From: Chryseobacterium phocaeense
Lineage (GTDB): Bacteria > Bacteroidota > Bacteroidia > Flavobacteriales > Weeksellaceae
Direction: 5' to 3'
Assembly (NCBI RefSeq): GCF_900169075.1
Contig: NZ_LT827015.1
Span: forward strand, 3,054,158 to 3,118,157
DNA length: 64,000 nt
A program made the position numbers and the translations under genes. The notes beneath the pieces were generated by a model. It was not told the DNA's origin and made no database searches. It saw nothing but the letters and a program-made list of their open reading frames with translations. Shown piece after piece: positions 16,906-26,114 of this stretch (its first letter is position 1; each line of letters opens with the position of its first letter).

Positions 16906-16945
16906 AATAAATCACCATTTCCGATTGAAAAAATGGTGATTTATT
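16906..16945 (-). terminator. Terminator of the ostA-fur operon
   Basis: A 15-bp stem AATAAATCACCATTT / AAATGGTGATTTATT with a 10-nt loop, 25 bp past the OstA stop. A plus-strand A-run at 16903-16907 gives a minus-strand T-run. Confidence 0.8.
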
Positions 16946-16969
16946 ATTTTTTACGAAAAAAATTCTTAA

Positions 16970-18703
16970 TTATTTTCGTACCCGCTTTGGCTTTTTAGCT
17001 TCTTCTTTGGCTTTTTCTTTATCAATGGCATCCTGTGCCTGATTGAACAGCTCATTATCAGCAGTATACTTTATCTCTTCATAATCAGGGGTGTCTACCA
17101 GGATATCCTGCCACTTCCTGATCCGGTCTCTGGTGTTCCAGTTAAAATCAGGGAACTTCCTTTTTTCCGGTTCTAATTTACTCATCGGATAGGTGTCAGA
17201 ATTGGCTCCGATACTGCACGAAACAATCTGCAGCCCTTTTTCCTCAAATAAAGCCCCGATGATTCCACAGGTAGAAAGTGTAATCCCGATTCTCTGAGGC
17301 TGTTTGGTTTCCTGATCCACATCATCCACATATACAATAGATTGTGCATTTCCCACAACTCTTGCTTCTTTGATGTCATTATTCTCGTAGTAAACGGTCA
17401 TGAATTTTCCCTTCACCTGATTAAATTCATCTTTAAGATTCAAAGAATCCACTTTACTGATGGCAAAGGCATTTCCGATCACTTTTAGCGAGTCTATATT
17501 TTCATTTTTCGTATTGAAGTAGGCTTCCACTTTGTCTCCGGTCACCTGTTTTTCACCGCTCCAAAGAATCGGGCGGGTATACATGTGCATGATTCCGTCT
17601 GTTTCATTGAAGGCAATGGAATCTGCTCTTCCCTGTGCATTGGACTTGAAGATACGGGCTTTTTTAAAGGCTCTCAAAAAGCTTTTCTTGACTTTTATAT
17701 CCAGAGAATCCGGTCTCTGGTAAGAAAGGATCTTTTCTGCTGCGAAATAGATAGAATCCTTTTCCATGATCTTCACCGCATAAGGGCTTTTCGTCATCAT
17801 TGCAGAGTCTTTCTTCTGATATACCTCTCCATACCCTCCTTTAATGTATCTTTTTTCCAGAGGATCGTCCAGGGTAACATTACCTGTCGCTTTTCCAAAA
17901 CCTGTAGTATTGTTAAAATACATATCATCCCCCGTAAGGATCTTATCATTATAAAAGACCTTGGAATTTTTATTCAGGAAAGCTTCTTTTGTTTCCATCC
18001 TGTAGGTTCCTCTTTCGGTGTATATTCTGTTTTTGGGATTCGCACGGTTGGTGATGGTAGTTGGTCCGAAAAACTCCGCCACTTTTGTATTCTGGTTTTG
18101 TTTAATGTTGGGACCTTCAATAATATAATCGGGGCTGTCTATTTTTACATTCCCAACGAAATCAATCATTTTGGTATTGAGAAAATAGGTAGCCGATTTG
18201 GTGTACATCACATTCTGCGCATCAGAAATCGTTCCTCCGGTATTGAAGTACGCCTGATTGGCCAGCCTGTCATAATACAGGATATCTGTTTTAATGGTCT
18301 GCTTCGGATCGGTAAGAACTACATTTTTCTTTGCGACTCCTTTTTGGGTAGCCCCATTGTATTCCATCTCATGGGCAGTAATTACAGAACCGTCTGCATT
18401 CTGAAGTTTAGCATTCCCGATCGCTTTTACCAAACTTTGATCGTTATAAAGAATTACCTCATCAGCATAAAGAATGGATCCCTGATGCTCAATTTCCACG
18501 TGACCTACCAGATACTGGTTTCCTTCGTATTTGGTATCTTTTTTAAATTCATCGGAATGGATGATCTTCACCTTATCTTCAGGCCGGACCGCTGCAGAAG
18601 GCTTTCCTTTACTTTGAATATAAGGATCCATCTGCGTAGTTTTGTTGTCCTGTGCGGAGCTTAACGCAGAAATAAAAATTGACAGAAAAAGGAGTATTCT
18701 CAT
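16970..18703 (-). CDS. OstA-like LPS transport protein (LptA/LptD N-domain type)
   Basis: A 577-residue protein with a signal peptide (about 1-17, ending SSAQ). The repeated beta-jellyroll pattern of OstA/LptA domains appears throughout (EGNQYLVGHVEIEHQGSILYADE, then KAIGNAKLQNADGS, NTGGTISDAQN, DFVGNVKIDS, and others). Bacteroidota carry this long protein in place of a short LptA. It likely bridges inner-membrane Lpt proteins to LptD in the periplasm for LPS export. The tail is Lys-rich. It lies 3 bp downstream of the fur-like gene in the same direction. Confidence 0.85.
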   Translation of the reverse strand: MRILLFLSIFISALSSAQDNKTTQMDPYIQSKGKPSAAVRPEDKVKIIHSDEFKKDTKYEGNQYLVGHVEIEHQGSILYADEVILYNDQSLVKAIGNAKLQNADGSVITAHEMEYNGATQKGVAKKNVVLTDPKQTIKTDILYYDRLANQAYFNTGGTISDAQNVMYTKSATYFLNTKMIDFVGNVKIDSPDYIIEGPNIKQNQNTKVAEFFGPTTITNRANPKNRIYTERGTYRMETKEAFLNKNSKVFYNDKILTGDDMYFNNTTGFGKATGNVTLDDPLEKRYIKGGYGEVYQKKDSAMMTKSPYAVKIMEKDSIYFAAEKILSYQRPDSLDIKVKKSFLRAFKKARIFKSNAQGRADSIAFNETDGIMHMYTRPILWSGEKQVTGDKVEAYFNTKNENIDSLKVIGNAFAISKVDSLNLKDEFNQVKGKFMTVYYENNDIKEARVVGNAQSIVYVDDVDQETKQPQRIGITLSTCGIIGALFEEKGLQIVSCSIGANSDTYPMSKLEPEKRKFPDFNWNTRDRIRKWQDILVDTPDYEEIKYTADNELFNQAQDAIDKEKAKEEAKKPKRVRK

Positions 18704-18706
18704 TGA

Positions 18707-19180
18707 TTAATCATTCTTAGTGCCATAGAAATACAGCGAATGCGAATCAATATTTACGCCAAATGCTTCTTCAATTGCTTCTTTGATTCCCTGAATCCGT
18801 GGGTCACAGAATTCGATAATTTCTTCTATTTCTTTATCAGAGCCTTTTTTGTAGATCACCAGATGGTCATGCTGCTTATCAAAATAAGACTTTTCATAAG
18901 ATGAAGAGGTCAATGTTTTTTCTCCAAACTGATGCTTACGGATCAAACCTGCATCAAGGAAAATTTCAATAGTGTTGTAAATCGTTGCTTTTGAAACATG
19001 ATATTTCTTCTGCATCATGAGAAGATACAGGTCATCCACATTGAAGTGGTGATCCATGCTGTAAATCTCTTCCAATATCGTATATCGTTCAGGTGTGTTT
19101 CTGAAACCCTTTTCCAAAAGGTAATTCCTTAAAACATCCTTGATCAAAGCAATATTTTTTTCTTTTTGTACTGTATCCAT
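18707..19180 (-). CDS. Fur-family transcriptional regulator
   Basis: A 157-residue protein starting at ATG 19180 (MDTVQKEKN). The winged-helix DNA-binding domain covers residues 1-90, with YTILEEIYSMDHHFNVDDLY and VSKATIYNTIEIFLDAGLI as the recognition helix. The metal-binding domain keeps HDH in QHDHLVIYKK, with E and D residues after it. It lacks the CxxC zinc knuckles of many Fur proteins, as is common in flavobacteria. It would repress iron, zinc or peroxide-stress genes; which metal is not clear. It is 3 bp upstream of the ostA-like gene, and a TAAATTTG -7 element is at 19196-19203. Confidence 0.88.
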   Translation of the reverse strand: MDTVQKEKNIALIKDVLRNYLLEKGFRNTPERYTILEEIYSMDHHFNVDDLYLLMMQKKYHVSKATIYNTIEIFLDAGLIRKHQFGEKTLTSSSYEKSYFDKQHDHLVIYKKGSDKEIEEIIEFCDPRIQGIKEAIEEAFGVNIDSHSLYFYGTKND

Positions 19181-19195
19181 CAAAAAAATTATCTA

Positions 19196-19203
19196 CAAAT
19201 TTA
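19196..19203 (-). promoter_or_regulatory. -7 element of the fur-ostA operon
   Basis: The minus strand reads TAAATTTG, 15 nt before ATG 19180. Confidence 0.5.
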
Positions 19204-19247
19204 TTGATTTTTATTTAAATAGACCTTATGGTTTGGTACCCGTACTT

Positions 19248-21239
19248 TTAAGAATTGTGACGGAAGAAACCGGACTGCTCAATTTTATTATCATAAACCG
19301 TTAATTCTGTAATAGGCGCAGATTCCACTTCTACGTTGTGAGAGGAGACTCCCCAAGCTTTGAAATCATCACTTCCGATGTACTTCACGAAGTTGTAGAT
19401 ATTGAGTGTAATCTTCTGTTTAACAGTTAAAAGTATATCGTTGATATATGTATTATCTATAATCACATATTTCAGATCCGGCGGAATATTGTGAGCTCTC
19501 AGAGACGGATGGCTGCTTCTTGAAGGAAGGGTTCCGTCTGCCATCAGATCTTTCAGAACCATATTGAAATAGTCATTAATCCTACGGTCTACTTTAAATC
19601 CTAAAAGGAAATTAATTTTAAATACGGTTCCCGGAAGAATTTCATCTACCGTGTATTTGAACGTATACGGATCTTCCTGGTTCACAATACTTAAAATAAA
19701 GTAATGATCGGCTCTTTTCGGCTGTTTCTTGATGATGGAGTAAATGATTTTGGACTCCACCTCGTCATTTCTTTTGGCTCTGCTGAGATAAGCAAGATTG
19801 GTGGCATATTTAGGAATGGTTTCATCCAGCTTCATATCTTTCAGGATGGAAACATATTTTTCTATTTTCACATACTGGATAAAGTTAGCTTTGATAAGTC
19901 TTCCGTTATACCAGGCATACATACAAACTGCGATGAATCCTCCCAATACCATTGTTAGCCATCCACCATCTACAAACTTGATCACGTTGGCGTAGAAGAA
20001 CCCTGATTCCAGGAATAAATATACTACGGCAAAACCTATGATAAAGATCTTATTAACTCTTGTACGGCTTAGCCAGAACAGCAACAGGATGGTGGTCATC
20101 AACATGGTAATGGTGATGGTCAACCCATAAGCTGCTTCCATTTTTTCTGATTTCTGGAAAAATATTACGACTACAAAACAGAAAGCCATCAGCCCCCAGT
20201 TAATTCTCGGGATATACATCTGCCCTTTGATCCCTGAAGGATATTCAATGTGCTGGTTTGGCCAGAAAGAAATAGACATCGCTTCCGAGAACATGGTAAA
20301 AGATCCTGTAATTACCGCCTGGCTGGCAATAATCGCAGCGGCAGTAGCCAGAATTACTCCCGGAAGAACCGCCCATTGAGGCATAATTCCGAAGAAAGGA
20401 TTCACCCCGTTGAACACCTGATGGTAGTTATCCAAAAGCCATGCACCCTGTCCCAGATAATTCAGGATCAACATCACTTTTACAAAAATCCAGCTGATTC
20501 TGATGTTCTTGGCACCGCAGTGACCAAGGTCAGAGTATAATGCCTCTGCTCCCGTTGTACACAGGAAAACGGCCCCCATGATCACGATGGCACTGGAAGA
20601 GTGTGTGATCAGGTTATAGGCATATATAGGATTAAAAGCTTTGAAGATTTCTATATGATCTACAATATGAATGGATCCGAAGATTCCCAGAACGAGGAAC
20701 CAGGTTACCATGATAGGCCCGAAAAACTTCCCGATGGAAGCGGTCCCGAACTGCTGCACCACAAAGACTATAAAGAGAATTCCAATGGTGATGATGACTA
20801 CGGGAGTTTCCGGATTGTATATTTTAAGCCCTTCGATGGCAGACATCACCGTTAAGGAAGGCGTTATTACACTGTCCGCCACAAGCGTGGAGGCACCGAT
20901 AATGGCGACCACATAGAGCCATTTTTTCTTGAGTTTTTTTACTAATGAATACAGGGCAAGAATCCCACCTTCACCTTTGTTATCTGCTCTTAAAGCAATG
21001 ATTACATACTTAAGGGTAGTTTGAAGCGTCAGGGTCCAGATGATACAGGACAAAGCACCTTCAATATATTCATCAAACGGCATTCCGGCACCGTCTTTTC
21101 TAGCGTTAACGATCGCCTTCATTACGTAAAGGGGCGAGGTCCCGATATCTCCGAAAACAATTCCCAAAGAAACTATAACGCCTACAAATGAGAGCTTCTT
21201 AAGGTCAAAATGATGACCACCCTCTGTAACTTCTGCCAT
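19248..21239 (-). CDS. kup: Kup-type potassium uptake permease
   Basis: A 663-residue protein starting at ATG 21239 (MAEVTEGGHHFD); an in-frame TTG three codons upstream is less likely. It is a KUP/HAK/KT K+:H+ symporter with about 12 membrane helices between residues 20 and 450 and a cytosolic C-terminal domain. Hallmarks are VFGDIGTSPLYVMKA near the N-terminus (conserved GDIGTSPLY), NKGEGGILALYSL and GAEALYSDLGHCG. It imports potassium across the inner membrane. Monocistronic, with a TAAATTTG -7 element at 21265-21272. Confidence 0.96.
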   Translation of the reverse strand: MAEVTEGGHHFDLKKLSFVGVIVSLGIVFGDIGTSPLYVMKAIVNARKDGAGMPFDEYIEGALSCIIWTLTLQTTLKYVIIALRADNKGEGGILALYSLVKKLKKKWLYVVAIIGASTLVADSVITPSLTVMSAIEGLKIYNPETPVVIITIGILFIVFVVQQFGTASIGKFFGPIMVTWFLVLGIFGSIHIVDHIEIFKAFNPIYAYNLITHSSSAIVIMGAVFLCTTGAEALYSDLGHCGAKNIRISWIFVKVMLILNYLGQGAWLLDNYHQVFNGVNPFFGIMPQWAVLPGVILATAAAIIASQAVITGSFTMFSEAMSISFWPNQHIEYPSGIKGQMYIPRINWGLMAFCFVVVIFFQKSEKMEAAYGLTITITMLMTTILLLFWLSRTRVNKIFIIGFAVVYLFLESGFFYANVIKFVDGGWLTMVLGGFIAVCMYAWYNGRLIKANFIQYVKIEKYVSILKDMKLDETIPKYATNLAYLSRAKRNDEVESKIIYSIIKKQPKRADHYFILSIVNQEDPYTFKYTVDEILPGTVFKINFLLGFKVDRRINDYFNMVLKDLMADGTLPSRSSHPSLRAHNIPPDLKYVIIDNTYINDILLTVKQKITLNIYNFVKYIGSDDFKAWGVSSHNVEVESAPITELTVYDNKIEQSGFFRHNS

Positions 21240-21264
21240 ATCAGCCAATTTATTTTTAAACGCG

Positions 21265-21272
21265 CAAATTTA
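21265..21272 (-). promoter_or_regulatory. -7 element of kup
   Basis: The minus strand reads TAAATTTG, 25 nt before ATG 21239, with TTG 17 nt further upstream (21290-21292). Confidence 0.5.
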
Positions 21273-21321
21273 TACTAATTTTATGACGTCAAGAATTATT
21301 CTTCATGAATATAATAAATGA

Positions 21322-21345
21322 AAAAACTTCCTTTCGGAAGTTTTT
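21322..21345 (-). terminator. Terminator of pdhB
   Basis: Stem AAAAACTTCC / GGAAGTTTTT with loop TTTC, 11 bp beyond the pdhB stop. The arms themselves provide A/T runs in both directions. Confidence 0.8.
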
Positions 21346-21356
21346 CTCTATCATAG

Positions 21357-22337
21357 TTATTTTACGTACATCGCTTTTTTAATTTCCTCTTTTACTTTTT
21401 CAAGCTTAGGGAACCATTCTGCAAATAATGCCGCTGAATATGGTGCAGGTGCGTCAGGAGTAGTAATTCTCTTGATTGGCGCATCCAGATAATCAAATGC
21501 TTTTTGCTGAACCATATAAGTAATTTCTGAAGATACGGAAGCGAACGGCCATGCTTCTTCAAGGATTACTAATCTGTTCGTCTTTTTAACAGAAGCTAAA
21601 ACGGTATCAAAATCAAGAGGACGAACAGTTCTAAGGTCAATCACTTCTACAGAGATTCCTTCTTTAGCCAAATCTTCAGCAGCCTGAATAGCCAGCTTCA
21701 TAATTTTACCGAAAGAAACCAACGTAACGTCTGTACCTTCTCTTTTAATATCTGCTTTACCTATCGGCAGGTAATATTCTTCTTCAGGGATTTCCATTTT
21801 GTCTCCATACATCTGCTCAGATTCCATGAAAATCACAGGATCATTATCCTGGATAGCGGATTTCAACAATCCTTTCGCATCATAAGGGTTGGAAGGAACC
21901 ACCACTTTAAGGCCCGGAACATTTGCAAACCAGTTTTCAAAAGCCTGAGAGTGTGTTGCTCCCAATTGTCCTGCCGAAGCAGTAGGTCCTCTGAAAACGA
22001 TAGGACAGTTCCACTGGCCACCGCTCATCTGACGGATCTTGGCCGCATTATTAATAATCTGATCAATACCTACCAAGGAGAAATTGAACGTCATATACTC
22101 TACAATTGGTCTGTTACCATTCATCGCAGCACCTACGGCAATCCCAGTGAAACCAAGCTCAGCAATGGGTGTATCGATTACTCTTTTAGGACCAAATTCA
22201 TCCAACATTCCTTTAGAAGCTTTGTATGCACCGTTGTATTCTGCAACTTCCTCCCCCATTAAAAAGATGGATTCGTCTTTACGCATTTCCTCGCTCATTG
22301 CCTGTGCAATTACCTCACGAAAAGTATATTCTGCCAT
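21357..22337 (-). CDS. pdhB: Pyruvate dehydrogenase E1 component, beta subunit
   Basis: A 326-residue transketolase-like protein pairing with an alpha subunit (not in the window) to form thiamine-diphosphate-dependent E1 of the pyruvate dehydrogenase complex. Conserved parts: FLMGEEVAEYNGAYKASKGM (Glu activating ThDP), PIAELGFTGIAVGAAM, PTASAGQLGATHSQ, VVPSNPYDAKGLLKSAI and a C-terminal EVIDLRTVRPLDFDT. Start ATG 22337; a TATTTTTG -7 element lies 23 nt upstream. It feeds acetyl-CoA to the TCA cycle and to the glyoxylate shunt encoded at 58-61 kb. Confidence 0.95.
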   Translation of the reverse strand: MAEYTFREVIAQAMSEEMRKDESIFLMGEEVAEYNGAYKASKGMLDEFGPKRVIDTPIAELGFTGIAVGAAMNGNRPIVEYMTFNFSLVGIDQIINNAAKIRQMSGGQWNCPIVFRGPTASAGQLGATHSQAFENWFANVPGLKVVVPSNPYDAKGLLKSAIQDNDPVIFMESEQMYGDKMEIPEEEYYLPIGKADIKREGTDVTLVSFGKIMKLAIQAAEDLAKEGISVEVIDLRTVRPLDFDTVLASVKKTNRLVILEEAWPFASVSSEITYMVQQKAFDYLDAPIKRITTPDAPAPYSAALFAEWFPKLEKVKEEIKKAMYVK

Positions 22338-22360
22338 ATTTATTTGAAAAATTTAGACTA

Positions 22361-22368
22361 CAAAAATA
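22361..22368 (-). promoter_or_regulatory. -7 element of pdhB
   Basis: The minus strand reads TATTTTTG, 23 nt before ATG 22337. Confidence 0.45.
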
Positions 22369-22553
22369 GTGATTTTTTATTAGTAACATAACAAAAAAGG
22401 CATCTCATTGAATGCAGGCCCTAAATAAGCTGAGCCCGGGCTACAATTAAAGTGACTGAGGGAGCCGGAAAGTATTATAGATATCCATTCAGAATCCCAA
22501 TAACTTCCTTCTTCCGGCTTCAGACTTCCCTTTTATAAAAATAAAACAGCATC

Positions 22554-22579
22554 TCATTTCTGAAATGCCGTCTTAAAAT
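22554..22579 (-). terminator. Probable terminator of the DUF2147 gene
   Basis: On the minus strand an ACGGCAT...ATGCTGT stem (one G-T pair) encloses TTC-A-GAA, followed by TTTTATTTTTA. It begins about 16 bp past the stop. Confidence 0.55.
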
Positions 22580-22594
22580 TCTATTTAAACTTGA

Positions 22595-23014
22595 TTAGTT
22601 CATTTTTTCCCAGGTCTGGGTTCTTCCCAGTAAAGATAATCCCACATACCCTCTTACATTCAGTTTATCACCGCTTTTTATAATAGTACATTTGTAGGTT
22701 TTACCTGTTTTAGGATCGGTGATGGTTCCTCCTGTAAATTCATCCCCATCTTTTTTAAGACCTCTGATGATCTCCAGCCCAAGGATTGGTTTTCCTTTTC
22801 TGTCGTCCTTACATTCCGTACAGTTTGGATTCGCAGGCTTTATCAGCAGCTGGGAAACTTTTCCGTAATACTTTCCATCAGACTTTTTATAGATTTCCAC
22901 TACAGACTTGGCCTGTTTCGTTTCATCATCTATAGTCTTCCACTTACCTTCAATCTGTGCAAATGACAAAACACTGAACAGGGAAAGTACGAATGTTAAT
23001 AATACTTTTTTCAT
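22595..23014 (-). CDS. DUF2147 family secreted protein
   Basis: A 139-residue protein with a signal peptide (MKKVLLTFVLSLFSVLSFAQ). It has the family layout: IEGKWKTIDDETKQAKSVVEIYKKSDGKYYGKVS, then PANPNCTECKDDRKGKPILGLEIIRGLKK (conserved C-x2-C and GL-I-GL segment), FTGGTITDPKTGKTYKC and RGYVGLSLLGRTQTW. It is predicted to be a small periplasmic beta-barrel of the lipocalin-like class; function unknown. It is monocistronic, between pdhB and the LTA-synthase-like gene. Confidence 0.88.
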   Translation of the reverse strand: MKKVLLTFVLSLFSVLSFAQIEGKWKTIDDETKQAKSVVEIYKKSDGKYYGKVSQLLIKPANPNCTECKDDRKGKPILGLEIIRGLKKDGDEFTGGTITDPKTGKTYKCTIIKSGDKLNVRGYVGLSLLGRTQTWEKMN

Positions 23015-23124
23015 ATTTCTTATCGTTTTAATTCTGATATACGTTTTTCGTTAACTATCTATTGTTAAAAATATAAATTAAATTTTAGATAGGCAAAAAC
23101 TTTTGTTATACGGAGCATATGAAT

Positions 23125-23267
23125 AGGCGAAAGGGCTAAAAGGCAAAATAGCGAAAGGGCAAAACAGCGAAGGAAGCTGAGAAGGCAAAGAAAGCTAATT
23201 TGCAAATTTGCCATTTCGCCCTTTAGCCCTTTAGCCTTTCTCTTAGCCTTCTCAGCTTTCTTTGCCC
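23125..23267. repeat. Octamer-based inverted-repeat island P1
   Basis: The left half is made of AGGCGAAA, GGGCTAAA, AGGCAAAA, TAGCGAAA, GGGCAAAA-type 8-mers. The right half has the complementary CGCCCTTT, AGCCCTTT types. The centre is the palindrome AATTTGCAAATT (23197-23208) within GCTAATTTGCAAATTTGCC. The right end reaches the LTA-synthase stop codon (23267). The same core, inverted, occurs at 45911-46036. Confidence 0.8.
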
Positions 23268-25195
23268 TAATGCAGTTTCCTGTTAATCACCCTATCCATA
23301 TAATCTTGATACCACGCTTTCGCGGTCTGTATTTCCTTTTCTGTTTCAGGCGTCTTTAGTTTTCCCATCAGGTTGTTTGCAAATCCGAGGTCATTTTTTT
23401 CATATATCCCTGTGATTTCCTTACCATCAAAACGGTACATGTGATTCCCGATAATGAACTGTTCCGTGCTTCCGTCAGAATTCACGACAATAGCCGGATA
23501 CTTTTTATCGCTTACAAGGCTTCTTCCCCAGCTTCTGATCTGTTTATTGTACCCGATAAGATCTGCCAGTGTTGGATAAATATCTATCTGCTGGGCAACT
23601 TCAGGATCTACACCTTTAAGATTATACTGAGGATTCGGCGAATAGAATATCAAAGGTACTGCAAAACGGTTCATGGCTTTTTCATATTCCCCATAAGCAA
23701 TCTGGTTGGTATGGTCTCCTGTGAAAACAAAGATGGTATTATTGAACCATGGCTCCTTTTTAACCGTTTCAAAATATTTTTTAATGGCATAATCCGTGTA
23801 TTGTATCGGTTCGTGCATTTCTATGGTTCCTTTTTTGAATTTCCCTTTGTATTTTTCAGGGATTTTAAACGGATGGTGTGATGAAGCCGTAAATACGGTA
23901 GACATAAAAGGCTGCTTCTTTCCTGTATTCTTTGCAAAATACTGAAGAAACGGCTCGTCCCAGATGGCCCACATGCCATCAAAATCCTCATCATGATTGA
24001 ATTCATTCTTCCCGAAATAATGCTTAAAGCCCAATATATTTCCAAATCCGAGGAAGCCCATCGATCCGTTCGGAGCACCATGATAAAAAGAAGTATCGTA
24101 CCCCAGATCATTACAAACCGAAACAATAGACTGGATTTTCTGGTTGGAATATGGTGAGCTGGTAAACGCATCGGTAAGGCTTGGAATTCCTGCAAGCACG
24201 CTGCTCATCCCGTGAATAGACTGTCTCCCGTTGGCAAAAGTGTTCGGAAAAATCAGACTCTGCCCTGCCAGACTGTCGATGAAAGGTGTATAGGAAACAT
24301 ATCCGTTGATATTTTTATCTTTATTAAAAGCTCCGGAATATTCCCTTCCGAAAGATTCAACGATGAAAATAACAATATTGGGACGGTTTTCTACTTTTCT
24401 GTCATAGATTTTGTAAGGCTGAACATTGTCAGCGATAAATTTGTCATCTACAAAATGAACTTCTTTAAAATTATTCGTCCCCAAAGTCCTGAAAAACGAA
24501 AACGTACTGTTCAGAACAATATTTCCATGAAGCGGATTCACTACAAAACGGTTGGCATCCACCAAATTAATCGGTCTTGTACTGTGTTTGAAGTCTCCGC
24601 GGATTCCTCCCACCGCCAATACGGCAGTACCGCAAAGAACGAGGATAGACCAGATGAAATAAGGAATCAGTTTTACAGGCTTTTGTGGCTCAATTTTCAC
24701 TTTTTTGTAAAGGAAAACCCAAAGTGCCATTAAAACAACGAACCAGATCAATACAAAAGGATGCTGCCCTATGGATACGGTGAATACTTTAAAAATATTG
24801 GATTCATGCTTTGCGACCTGCAATGCTGTGGAGGTCAGCCTGGCCTGGGCAAATTTATAATAGACAAAATCACCGAAGTTCATCGCGTAGGCAATTCCGT
24901 TGGTCACAAAGTACAGCCAGAACAAAATCTTCTGATAAACTTTTTTGGTATTGATAACAATCGGGATAAGACTTAGCAGAATAAATAATGCATTGGTATA
25001 TAAAATTGCCGTGGTATCGAAAGCAATTCCATGGTATGCAATATTAAAATAATCTGAAACGGAATCTACTTTGATGAGTTCCTTATTGAAAAACCAAAAC
25101 AAAAGTCTGGCCACCTGATAAAAAACGTATGCCAGGAAAATCCTGTACAGCAGCGCCAGAACTTCCTGTTTCCTAAATTCTTTAAAAAATTTCAT
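23267..25195 (-). CDS. LTA synthase family sulfatase-fold membrane enzyme
   Basis: A 642-residue protein with about five membrane helices in residues 1-190 and an extracytoplasmic alkaline-phosphatase/sulfatase-fold domain after about 270. Motifs are NIVIFIVESFGREYSG (metal-binding Glu), FANGRQSIHGMSSVLAGIPS (nucleophile region; Ser where LtaS has Thr), ASSHHPFKIP and FTGDHTNQ (metal Asp/His). Gram-negative members transfer phosphoglycerol or phosphoethanolamine groups to periplasmic glycans or lipids. The acceptor here is unknown. It is divergent from pssA. No terminator hairpin with a T-run is seen; repeat island P1 abuts the stop. Confidence 0.9.
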   Translation of the reverse strand: MKFFKEFRKQEVLALLYRIFLAYVFYQVARLLFWFFNKELIKVDSVSDYFNIAYHGIAFDTTAILYTNALFILLSLIPIVINTKKVYQKILFWLYFVTNGIAYAMNFGDFVYYKFAQARLTSTALQVAKHESNIFKVFTVSIGQHPFVLIWFVVLMALWVFLYKKVKIEPQKPVKLIPYFIWSILVLCGTAVLAVGGIRGDFKHSTRPINLVDANRFVVNPLHGNIVLNSTFSFFRTLGTNNFKEVHFVDDKFIADNVQPYKIYDRKVENRPNIVIFIVESFGREYSGAFNKDKNINGYVSYTPFIDSLAGQSLIFPNTFANGRQSIHGMSSVLAGIPSLTDAFTSSPYSNQKIQSIVSVCNDLGYDTSFYHGAPNGSMGFLGFGNILGFKHYFGKNEFNHDEDFDGMWAIWDEPFLQYFAKNTGKKQPFMSTVFTASSHHPFKIPEKYKGKFKKGTIEMHEPIQYTDYAIKKYFETVKKEPWFNNTIFVFTGDHTNQIAYGEYEKAMNRFAVPLIFYSPNPQYNLKGVDPEVAQQIDIYPTLADLIGYNKQIRSWGRSLVSDKKYPAIVVNSDGSTEQFIIGNHMYRFDGKEITGIYEKNDLGFANNLMGKLKTPETEKEIQTAKAWYQDYMDRVINRKLH

Positions 25196-25199
25196 TCGG

Positions 25200-25207
25200 C
25201 AAATTTA
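25200..25207 (-). promoter_or_regulatory. -7 element abutting the LTA-synthase-like start
   Basis: The minus strand reads TAAATTTG, then CCGA, then ATG (25195). The 4-nt gap suggests a leaderless or very short leader. Confidence 0.45.
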
Positions 25208-25271
25208 CATCAAAATCACATCACTGTATTTTTTCATGGATAATATTTCAGGATAAAATTTGGAAAAACTG

Positions 25272-25279
25272 TATTTTTG
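25272..25279 (+). promoter_or_regulatory. -7 element abutting the pssA start
   Basis: TATTTTTG, then CTGTC, then ATG 25285. Again a possible near-leaderless transcript. Confidence 0.45.
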
Positions 25280-25284
25280 CTGTC

Positions 25285-25998
25285 ATGAATTTCATAAAAA
25301 ATAATCTTGCCAATGCACTGACCCTTGCCAATTTGTTCGCGGGCTGTGTAGGTGCGATCCATCTTATCCTGGGAGATTACCAGACAACGGCAATCTGTTT
25401 GATCCTGTCTTCCATATTTGATTTTTTTGACGGATTTGTTGCCCGTGCGGTAAAATCCAATTCCAATCTCGGGCTTCAGCTGGATTCCCTTGCGGATATG
25501 GTAAGTTTCGGGCTGATTCCGGGGCTTACGATGTATAAGGCTCTGGAGCCGTTCGGAAATGAGATCCTGGGACTGCATCTCCCTTTTGATATCAGCTATA
25601 TTGGTCTTCTGGTGACGGTTTTCTCGTGCCTCAGACTTGCTATATTCAATCTTGATGAGGAACAGCGTTATTATTTCAAGGGGCTGAATACGCCAACCAA
25701 CACCGTACTGCTATTTGGATTATACTATGCTTTTAAAGAAACCGGAACTTTTGGATTTTTATTTGACAATCCATTATTTCTGATTGCATTAACGGTTATT
25801 ACGTCATGGCTTCTGATCAGCCCGATTAAAATGATGGCGATGAAATTTAAATCGAAGAAGCTGCAGGACAATTACCCGAAAGTGATTTTATTAGCCGGCG
25901 GAATTGCCATTCTGATCCTATTTCAGATTGTAGGTATTCCAATGCTTGTTATTTATTATATAGTAGTATCGCTGGTTTTTCAGAGGCAGCTGGGCTAG
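25285..25998 (+). CDS. pssA: CDP-diacylglycerol-serine O-phosphatidyltransferase
   Basis: A 237-residue inner-membrane enzyme making phosphatidylserine from CDP-diacylglycerol and L-serine, the precursor of phosphatidylethanolamine. It carries the complete CDP-alcohol phosphotransferase motif D-G-x2-A-R-x8-G-x3-D-x3-D, beginning at DGFVAR and ending QLDSLAD. About eight hydrophobic segments follow the family pattern. It is divergent from the LTA-synthase-like gene. A heptamer repeat island begins at the first base after its TAG stop. Confidence 0.94.
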   Translation: MNFIKNNLANALTLANLFAGCVGAIHLILGDYQTTAICLILSSIFDFFDGFVARAVKSNSNLGLQLDSLADMVSFGLIPGLTMYKALEPFGNEILGLHLPFDISYIGLLVTVFSCLRLAIFNLDEEQRYYFKGLNTPTNTVLLFGLYYAFKETGTFGFLFDNPLFLIALTVITSWLLISPIKMMAMKFKSKKLQDNYPKVILLAGGIAILILFQIVGIPMLVIYYIVVSLVFQRQLG

Positions 25999-26110
25999 AT
26001 TTCAGACGTCGGATATCAGATATCAGACTTTAGAAGTTTGTATCTTGCAAATTAGTGAAGTAAAAATCAGCACATTTTCAAATTAATACATTATCAAATT
26101 TTCAAATTAA
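25999..26110. repeat. Heptamer repeat island after pssA
   Basis: 25999-26040 divides exactly into ATTTCAG, ACGTCGG, ATATCAG, ATATCAG, ACTTTAG, AAGTTTG, starting at the first base after the stop codon. Two copies of ATTTTCAAATTAA follow in 26070-26110. The ATTTCAGACATC type recurs at about 43766. Confidence 0.8.
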
Positions 26111-26114
26111 CAAC

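Noticed and set aside
17585..18664. Long plus-strand frame opposite the OstA-like gene
   Set aside because: It is fully antisense to a protein with clear family features; composition is Phe/Ile/Arg-rich without motifs, typical of a shadow frame.
21284..21291. TGACGTCA palindrome upstream of kup as an operator
   Set aside because: An 8-bp palindrome is expected by chance in 64 kb, with no repeat of it or relation to a regulator.
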